Part shown: positions 6,604-10,531 of the stretch, piece by piece | Numbering within the stretch: the stretch's first letter is position 1 | How the letters are laid out: every line of letters starts with the position of its first letter | Assembly (NCBI GenBank): GCA_005792805.1 | Contig: SXQV01000214.1 | Location: 1-10,531 of the forward strand | Direction of reading: 5' to 3' | Origin: Methylococcaceae bacterium | GTDB lineage: Bacteria > Pseudomonadota > Gammaproteobacteria > Methylococcales > Methylococcaceae | DNA length: 10,531 bases | Made by a program: the position numbers and the translations under genes | Notes under the pieces: generated by a model | What the model saw: the letters and a program-made list of their open reading frames with translations, nothing else | The model's database searches: none | Told to the model about the DNA's origin: nothing

Positions 6604-6645
6604 AAAAAGGGTTGGCACCCCGCAGTGCCAACCCTTTTGGTTTTC
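6603..6645 (+). terminator. Strong Rho-independent terminator, probably bidirectional
   Basis: A perfect 14-bp stem (6605-6618 with 6625-6638) with the 6-base loop CCCGCA begins right after the stop codon of the SmpA/OmlA-like gene. The run of A before it and of T after it (TTTT, GG, TTTT) means it could also end transcripts coming from the minus-strand rlpA-like gene. It closes the three-gene operon. The 200 bases that follow hold no gene; a weak 7-bp hairpin is at 6757-6777. Confidence 0.92.
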
Positions 6646-6842
6646 CGATGATACCGGGATTGGTGGCTTTGCCTTGATGACCGGGGTTAATGACGTTTCG
6701 TTGCCATTCCCCATATCAGATCGCCAATCCCGCTATCCACGTGACATCCTGTCATTCATTCCATTGTTTCTGGAATGGGCTTTCCCTACTCATCCCGTTA
6801 CGTCATTCAAGCCATAAAGACCTGTCTGAGCTCAGCCACCGC

Positions 6843-7184
6843 CTAGTCCAGTGCGGTGATTTCCACCTTGCCAACACCGTGGATACCAATAGCACGTGCG
6901 GCGGCTTGTGAGAGATCAATCACACGTCTCCGTGAAAGAGGCCCGCGATCATTGATCTTGACCACCACGGACTCGTTATTGGCCAGATTGGTTACCCGAA
7001 CATAAGAGTGGAGCGGCAGAGACTTATGCGCGGCAGTGAAAGCATGCCGGCTAAAGCGTTCTCCTGAGGCTGTCTTGCGACCCTCGAAACCGGGGCCATA
7101 CCAGGAAGCGTGGCCCGTGGCCTGATAGGCCATGACTTCACGACTGGCAAAACACGTCATACATAACAGGATGGCTTTGATCAT
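6843..7184 (-). CDS. Short RlpA-like exported lytic transglycosylase-type protein
   Basis: This 113-residue protein is an RlpA-like double-psi beta-barrel protein. RlpA of Pseudomonas cleaves naked (peptide-free) glycan strands at the septum. The signal peptide is about 1-19, with cut after VMA and no lipobox, so it is soluble in the periplasm. The domain motifs are GHASWYGPGFEGRKTASGERF (24-45), TAAHKSLPL (50-58), KINDRGP (76-82) and RRVIDLSQAAA (86-96). By analogy with the Pseudomonas enzyme, His53 and Asp79 would be the catalytic pair. It is much shorter than classical RlpA: no lipid anchor and no C-terminal SPOR domain, so it should not be recruited to septal denuded glycan in the usual way. 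The start is supported by GAGGT about six bases upstream (7190-7194). It stands alone between the terminator and a gene-poor stretch. Confidence 0.88.
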   Translation of the reverse strand: MIKAILLCMTCFASREVMAYQATGHASWYGPGFEGRKTASGERFSRHAFTAAHKSLPLHSYVRVTNLANNESVVVKINDRGPLSRRRVIDLSQAAARAIGIHGVGKVEITALD

Positions 7185-7204
7185 TTTTTACCTCGATCCG
7201 GGTT

Positions 7205-7237
7205 GTGTCGAACCTGGAGGATACCTTCGGTTGACAC
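7205..7237. other. Hairpin in the leader of the rlpA-like gene
   Basis: GTGTC-AACC (7205-7209 and 7211-7214, one bulged G at 7210) can pair with GGTT-GACAC (7229-7237), giving nine base pairs around a 14-base loop. It lies just upstream of the ribosome-binding site of the rlpA-like gene on the minus strand. There is no T run, so it is not a typical terminator. It may be an operator or an mRNA leader structure. Confidence 0.4.
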
Positions 7238-7675
7238 GGGTTGAAGCAGTAGACCTTTCCTGTCCAGGTCCCGCCGAAGCGCAGACCTGAGCTGAACGAA
7301 TGCTGCTATATTTCAGCGCTAGGCTGTTGATCGGGTGATTTGACCGGCACGGAGCACGAAACTCTGTGTTATCCCATCAGCCCATTTTCGCGGGCTTTGT
7401 CTGCCCGGAAATTTTTAAGAAAGCTGGAACCGCTTGTTGGAAGAGCCGTCATGCTAACGCACGCCGCTGCATCTGACAACTTCAAGGCGTATCCATGTCA
7501 GCAAAAACACACCTTCCTGTGTCGGTCAATGGCTATCCCGGCCCCGACGGACGCCCGATCGCCGCTTCGAACGGGTCAATACCGACAGAAGACCGGAACG
7601 GCGGGGCGCAGATCAAACCCGCACATTTGGCGAAGTTCTTTATCCCGATTTCAACAGCCGCTGCCCCCCAGGGCA
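7238..7675. other. Gene-poor stretch
   Basis: No convincing gene, RNA or repeat is seen here. Two open frames on the plus strand (7340-7768 and 7495-7722) run through it, but neither has a good ribosome-binding site, recognisable domain or signal peptide, and both run into the antisense of the next gene. A weak hairpin AGCCC...GGGCT occurs around 7379-7398. The region should contain the promoter of the minus-strand rlpA-like gene, but I cannot place it with confidence. Confidence 0.5.
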
Positions 7676-8050
7676 TCATCTGCCCAGACTCGACTCAAGG
7701 GCGGTTTTCATCTCGTCCTTGAACCCATCATATTGCTGGAACTGTTCGGGGTTCAGAACACCCTGTAGCTCCTTATCCTTTGCGGCCAGCACGCCGCGAC
7801 TTTTCTGCATTTTCCCAAGCCTGCCATCCGTTCCCTTGAGAATAGGCTCCATCTGCTCTGCATATTTCAGATTGATGACCTGGACTTTCGCGGCAACGGC
7901 AGCAGCAAGGCCCAAATGCTCCGTCATGTATTGCGACTGAAAACTGGCTCTTTGCTCCGGAGTACTGTTAAGAACATTGCTTGCCTCATCGGCAACGGCA
8001 TTCAAGGAGAAAGCGGCCATCAGGGCGGTCGCCAAATAGAAGTGACGCAT
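7676..8050 (-). CDS. Small exported helical protein, Spy/CpxP-like
   Basis: This 124-residue exported protein has a signal peptide (MRHFYLATALMAAFSLNAVA, cut after residue 20) and an all-helical mature part. Two segments resemble the LTxxQ pattern of the Spy/CpxP periplasmic chaperone group: NSTPEQRASFQ at 28-38 and VLNPEQFQQY at 98-107. Between them lies a helical stretch rich in charged residues and Met. No Cys is present in the mature part. I infer a stress-related periplasmic chaperone or adaptor, but the match is by pattern only and weak. The frame is open further upstream to 8137. I chose the ATG at 8050 because GAGG lies eight bases upstream (8059-8062) and the product then begins with a standard signal peptide. 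It is divergent from cysK across 264 bases. Confidence 0.72.
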   Translation of the reverse strand: MRHFYLATALMAAFSLNAVADEASNVLNSTPEQRASFQSQYMTEHLGLAAAVAAKVQVINLKYAEQMEPILKGTDGRLGKMQKSRGVLAAKDKELQGVLNPEQFQQYDGFKDEMKTALESSLGR

Positions 8051-8163
8051 AGGAAAAACCTCGGATTTGATATGAAATAAATACAGCGGAAACCTTCTCG
8101 TGGCACATTTTGCACCAAACCAGCCCATCATGAACACAGCGAATGCCTGAGGGTATTTTTGCG

Positions 8164-8269
8164 GCCGGCACGTTGCCGGTCAGGATTTTGTCAGGGGTTT
8201 TCATTAAGATGTCCTGCCTCGGCGACCCGGCTACGAGCCGAGCAATCCCGGCAGCGGGAAAACGCTGCC
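8164..8269 (+). promoter_or_regulatory. Cluster of three hairpins upstream of cysK
   Basis: Three stems lie in the gap before cysK: 8164-8170 with 8174-8180 (CCGGCA/TGCCGG plus a G-T pair, 3-base loop); CTCGGC at 8218-8223 with GCCGAG at 8237-8242; and GGCAGCG at 8250-8256 with CGCTGCC at 8263-8269 around GGAAAA. The last ends about 33 bases before the AGGAG of cysK. None has a T run. They could form a structured leader or be protein sites. I do not recognise a known riboswitch class, and no clear sigma-70 promoter can be placed. Confidence 0.4.
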
Positions 8270-8314
8270 CTCTCAATAATCACGGCGCTGACCGACCACA
8301 CTAGGAGACCCCTC

Positions 8315-9292
8315 ATGCCCCACTGGTACGAAGACAATTCCCGTTCGATAGGCCATACCCCCCTGGTCAGACTGAATCGCATCACCGATGGGGCGGGCGC
8401 TACCGTGCTGGCCAAGATAGAGGGCCGCAATCCGGCCTATTCGGTGAAATGCCGCATCGGGGCGGCGATGGTGTGGGATGCGGAGGAGCGGGGTTTGCTG
8501 GGGCCAGGCAAGGAACTGGTGGAACCAACCAGTGGTAACACGGGAATCGCCCTGGCTTTCGTGGCAGCGGCACGAGGGATTCCCTTGACCTTGACCATGC
8601 CGGAAACAATGAGCATTGAACGTCGCCAGCTGCTGGTCGCCTATGGGGCCACACTGGTCCTGACGGCGGGTGCCAGGGGGCTGCCGGGAGCGATTGCGAA
8701 GGCGGAGGAGATCGCGGCGTCGGACCCGTCCCGTTATGTGCTGCTGCAACAATTCAAGAATCCGGCCAATCCGGCAATTCATGAAACGACGACCGGGCCT
8801 GAAATCTGGAACGACACCGATGGCCAGGTGGATATTTTCGTGGCGGGCGTCGGCACCGGCGGCACCATTACCGGCGTCACCCGGTATCTGAAGCACACCC
8901 AGGGCAAGCCGATCCTGTCGGTGGCGGTGGAACCGGCGGCCAGCCCCATCCTGAGCCAGTCCCGGGCAGGCGAGCCGCTGCAACCCGCTCCGCACAAGAT
9001 TCAGGGCATCGGCGCGGGCTTTGTGCCGGAGATTCTTGATCTCGATCTGGTGGATCGGATTGAGCAGGTGAGCAACGAGGAAGCCATTGAAATGGCCCAG
9101 CGGCTGGCAAAAGAGGAAGGCATTCTCGCGGGCATTTCCTGCGGGGCGGCGGCGGCAGTCGCCCTTCGTCTGGCCAGACAGCCCGAACAGGCCGGCAAAA
9201 CCATCGTGGTGGTACTGCCGGATTCGGGTGAGCGGTACCTGAGTACGGCGCTGTTTGATGGCTTGTTCGACGCCCAGGGCATGGCGGTCTGA
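8315..9292 (+). CDS. cysK: Cysteine synthase A (O-acetylserine sulfhydrylase)
   Basis: This 325-residue PLP enzyme makes cysteine from O-acetylserine and sulfide, the last step of assimilatory sulfur metabolism, in the cytoplasm. It is recognisable almost end to end: YEDNSRSIGHTPLVRLNR (5-22), the PLP lysine Lys45 in SVKCRIGA, the substrate loop PTSGNTG (71-77), MPETMSIERR (95-104), the phosphate-binding GVGTGGT (178-184), HKIQGIGAGFVP (227-238) and SGERYLSTALF (304-314). These match CysK rather than CysM. The usual GISSGAA reads GISCGAA here (Cys276), a mild substitution. The frame is open upstream to 8159, but AGGAG at 8303-8307, seven bases before the ATG at 8315, and the match to the known N-terminus fix the start. 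It appears to be a single-gene unit. No strong terminator follows; only weak stems (about 9317-9334) are seen. Confidence 0.96.
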   Translation: MPHWYEDNSRSIGHTPLVRLNRITDGAGATVLAKIEGRNPAYSVKCRIGAAMVWDAEERGLLGPGKELVEPTSGNTGIALAFVAAARGIPLTLTMPETMSIERRQLLVAYGATLVLTAGARGLPGAIAKAEEIAASDPSRYVLLQQFKNPANPAIHETTTGPEIWNDTDGQVDIFVAGVGTGGTITGVTRYLKHTQGKPILSVAVEPAASPILSQSRAGEPLQPAPHKIQGIGAGFVPEILDLDLVDRIEQVSNEEAIEMAQRLAKEEGILAGISCGAAAAVALRLARQPEQAGKTIVVVLPDSGERYLSTALFDGLFDAQGMAV

Positions 9293-9346
9293 AGCGCCTT
9301 TACCCATCGAGATCACCCGGACTTTATGATCCGGCTCTTGCCTACC

Positions 9347-9383
9347 GTTCGCCCTGAGCGGTGAGCTTGTCGAACCGTCAGGG
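9347..9383. repeat. REP-like extragenic palindrome, remnant or variant
   Basis: The sequence begins GTTCGCCCTGAGC and ends GCTTGTCGAAC (9347-9375). These are the two ends of a short dyad repeat (GTTCGCCCTGAGCTTGTCGAA type) that is scattered between genes in many proteobacteria. Here seven extra bases (GGTGAGC) sit in the middle and duplicate GAGC. An overlapping stem, CCCTGA and CGGT (9352-9357, 9359-9362) with ACCGTCAGGG (9374-9383), is also possible. It lies downstream of cysK and might help end its transcript. The repeat identity is from memory of the consensus. Confidence 0.55.
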
Positions 9384-9437
9384 TGGGTTTCGACCGGCGC
9401 AACCCGAACGGGAAGCGCGTGTTTCTGGACGGAACCC

Positions 9438-9490
9438 GCCTTGAGCCCCAAGGCATTATCTGACTATACTGGTCAGAATCCGGAGGAATT
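9438..9490 (+). promoter_or_regulatory. Promoter, operator palindromes and RBS of the toxin-antitoxin operon
   Basis: TTGAGC at 9441-9446 and TATACT at 9465-9470, with an 18-base spacer, make a good sigma-70 promoter. Two inverted repeats overlap it: GCCTTG/CAAGGC (9438-9443, 9449-9454) over the -35 box, and TCTGAC/GTCAGA (9459-9464, 9472-9477) flanking the -10 box. The second is well placed to be the operator through which the antitoxin or the complex represses its own genes. GGAGG at 9482-9486 is four bases from the antitoxin ATG. Confidence 0.7.
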
Positions 9491-9742
9491 ATGCACACAT
9501 GGCAAATGCAAGAAGCTAAGGCACGTCTATCCGAGGTCGTGAAACGCGCTGCAATCGATGGGCCGCAAGAGATCACCCTCCATGGGCACTCTGTGGCGGT
9601 GGTTTTGACCAGGGAACTGTACGACCGCCTTGCAGGAACAGGCCAGTCCCTGGTTGATTTCATGCGTGCCTCACCGCTCCACGAACAGGAAGATATAGCG
9701 TTCGAACGCAACCAGACCCTGACTCGCGAGCTTGAGTTTTGA
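9491..9742 (+). CDS. Phd/YefM-family antitoxin
   Basis: This 83-residue protein is the antitoxin of a type II toxin-antitoxin pair. The N-terminal Phd/YefM DNA-binding domain shows WQMQEAKARLSEVVKRAA (4-21), GPQEITLHGHSVAVVLTRELYDRL (24-47), the standard pattern of the family. The C-terminal tail, FMRASPLHEQEDIAFERNQ (57-75), is charged and is expected to be unfolded until it wraps the toxin and blocks its active site. The first gene of the pair, it has a strong ribosome-binding site, and its stop codon overlaps the toxin start, the usual arrangement that keeps antitoxin in excess and couples translation. The promoter carries a palindrome suited to autorepression. The family pairs with both RelE-type and PIN-type toxins; here it is a PIN toxin. 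Confidence 0.93.
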   Translation: MHTWQMQEAKARLSEVVKRAAIDGPQEITLHGHSVAVVLTRELYDRLAGTGQSLVDFMRASPLHEQEDIAFERNQTLTRELEF

Positions 9743-10188
9743 CTTACCTCATTGATACGAATGTGCTCTCGGAATTGCGGCGTAAGTCGCCAAATCCGGG
9801 CGTTGTCGATTGGGTGTCAATGCGACCCGCGTCTACGCTGTATCTAAGCGTTTTGACCCTGGGTGAAATTCGCAAGGGTGTTGAAGTCGTGCAACAGCCA
9901 GACCGAAAGAGGATTCTTCTTGACTGGCTGGAGTCCGACTTGCCCACATTCTTTACGGGACGAATCCTTGATGTGGATAGTCGGACTGCCGACCGATGGG
10001 GTCGTTTGCTTGCGGCAGACGGTCGGCCATTGCCGGCTATTGATACATTGCTTGCCGCTACTGCTTTGCAGCGAAATTTGATCTTGGTGACTCGGAATTT
10101 ACGGGATTTTAGCTTTCCTGAGCTGGAGGTCATTAATCCATGGGATGATGCTCGGTGCGATTTAACAGAGCAGGGCGTTCTCAGGTGA
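9739..10188 (+). CDS. vapC: VapC/FitB-type PIN-domain toxin
   Basis: This 149-residue PIN-domain protein is the likely ribonuclease toxin; VapC relatives cut initiator tRNA or rRNA using bound Mg/Mn ions. The acidic metal-binding residues are all present: Asp6 in YLIDTNVLSEL, Glu43 in TLGEIRKGV, Asp102 in LPAIDTLLAATA and Asp123 in TRNLRDF. The C-terminal ELEVINPWD is typical of the FitB-like branch. The start is TTG at 9739, overlapping the antitoxin TGA by four bases (TTGA). The next candidate, the GTG at residue 9, would remove Asp6, so the TTG is required for an active enzyme. A weak start codon fits low, coupled toxin synthesis. There is no terminator in the 71 bases before the converging formylglycine-enzyme gene. 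The toxin appears intact. Confidence 0.93.
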   Translation: MTYLIDTNVLSELRRKSPNPGVVDWVSMRPASTLYLSVLTLGEIRKGVEVVQQPDRKRILLDWLESDLPTFFTGRILDVDSRTADRWGRLLAADGRPLPAIDTLLAATALQRNLILVTRNLRDFSFPELEVINPWDDARCDLTEQGVLR

Positions 10189-10259
10189 ACGCGGGTTTGC
10201 ACGCCAAAAGCCAGCCACAGGACGAGCCTCTTGTTTCATTGGATACCCGTGGGCTTGAG

Positions 10260-10531
10260 CTAGGGTGCCGTTTTGACACAGCGAAAGCCGGTATGGACCA
10301 AACCGGTATCAGGGCTCGCCTTCATTCGGGCACTGGGCCGGTAGCTGGCACAGTAGGATTTGTCACACAGAAATGACCCTCCCCGCTGCAAACGCTTCTT
10401 AATGTAGGGTTCTTCTGGGTCCAGGCTAGCGGATGGCCCCTGTGGATTTGTGGTGAGCTTGTCCCTGGTCAATCCAGCATAGGCATCATAGCGATACCAG
10501 TCCTGAACCCACTCCCAGACATTACCCGTCA
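10260..10531 (-). CDS. Formylglycine-generating enzyme (sulfatase activator), C-terminal part
   Basis: This is the last 89 codons of a formylglycine-generating enzyme, the SUMF1/FGE-sulfatase family; the N-terminus lies beyond the right edge. These enzymes oxidise a cysteine in the CxPxR motif of sulfatases to formylglycine, using oxygen and copper. The visible part has GNVWEWVQDWY (2-12), NPQGPS (28-33), then RGGSFLCDKSYCASYRPSAR (49-68) and HTGFRCVKTA (79-88). Cys55 and Cys60 of this fragment align with the two active-site cysteines of human FGE (Cys336 and Cys341). Relatives that lack them do other chemistry, so this is probably a genuine sulfatase-activating enzyme. The gene ends with TAG at 10260-10262 and converges with the VapC gene. 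Its sulfatase substrate is not in this window. Confidence 0.9.
   Translation of the reverse strand, partial: TGNVWEWVQDWYRYDAYAGLTRDKLTTNPQGPSASLDPEEPYIKKRLQRGGSFLCDKSYCASYRPSARMKASPDTGLVHTGFRCVKTAP

Noticed and set aside
6757..6777. Hairpin CATTCCA/TGGAATG in the gap before the rlpA-like gene, considered as a terminator
   Set aside because: The 7-bp stem is AT-rich, is not followed by a T run on either strand, and the strong terminator at 6605-6638 already serves both directions.
7340..7768. A 142-codon plus-strand frame in the gene-poor stretch, and a 75-codon frame at 7495-7722
   Set aside because: Neither has a ribosome-binding site, signal peptide or known motif. Their 3' parts are antisense to the Spy/CpxP-like gene, whose start and signal peptide are well supported.
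8273..9451. A 392-codon open frame on the minus strand opposite cysK
   Set aside because: It is antisense to a clear cysK, has no recognisable domain and is rich in Arg, His, Gly and Gln as expected for the shadow of a GC-rich gene.
10452..10463. Twelve bases, GGTGAGCTTGTC, that also occur in the REP-like element at 9360-9371
   Set aside because: The second copy is inside the coding part of the formylglycine-generating enzyme and lacks the rest of the palindrome, so chance is the simplest explanation.

Overview
This window looks like chromosomal DNA of a gammaproteobacterium with moderately high GC. The evidence is an FbaA-type class II aldolase end, MtgA, CysK, YheT, YceK/YidQ-like and SmpA/OmlA-like proteins, many lipoboxes and signal peptides, and Shine-Dalgarno sites of the GAGG/AGGAG type. 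I cannot name a genus. Most genes are ordinary envelope or central-metabolism genes, and I see no clear-cut undescribed defence system, prophage, insertion sequence or CRISPR array.

Layout. (1) 1-2114, plus strand: the 3' end of fba with a strong terminator, then mtgA (peptidoglycan glycosyltransferase) and a FruK/PfkB-type sugar-phosphate kinase with unusual residues. (2) 2159-5241, minus strand: a tightly packed run that reads, in transcription order, Cys-rich lipoprotein, exported Bcp-type peroxiredoxin, outer-membrane beta-barrel of the MetA/SphA type, and YheT-like alpha/beta hydrolase. The lipoprotein reading frame may be frameshifted near its 3' end. (3) 5414-6603, plus strand: three small exported proteins (an unrecognised periplasmic protein, a YceK/YidQ-like lipoprotein and a SmpA/OmlA-like lipoprotein) closed by a 14-bp-stem terminator. 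(4) 6843-8050: a short RlpA-like protein and a small Spy/CpxP-like exported protein, both on the minus strand, separated by about 490 bases with no convincing gene. (5) 8315-9292: cysK, preceded by several hairpins. (6) 9293-9490: a REP-like palindrome and the promoter/operator of a toxin-antitoxin pair. (7) 9491-10188: Phd/YefM-type antitoxin and VapC/FitB-type PIN toxin, overlapping by four bases with a TTG toxin start. (8) 10260-10531, minus strand: the C-terminal end of a formylglycine-generating enzyme (sulfatase activator) that keeps both active-site cysteines.

How the genes fit together. About eight of the genes encode proteins predicted to be secreted or lipid-anchored, so the middle of the window is a cell-envelope neighbourhood. 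The most interesting unit is the minus-strand run that pairs an eight-cysteine lipoprotein with a periplasmic thiol peroxidase. The right-hand end touches sulfur chemistry (cysteine synthesis, then a cysteine-oxidising sulfatase-maturation enzyme), with the toxin-antitoxin cassette sitting between the two.
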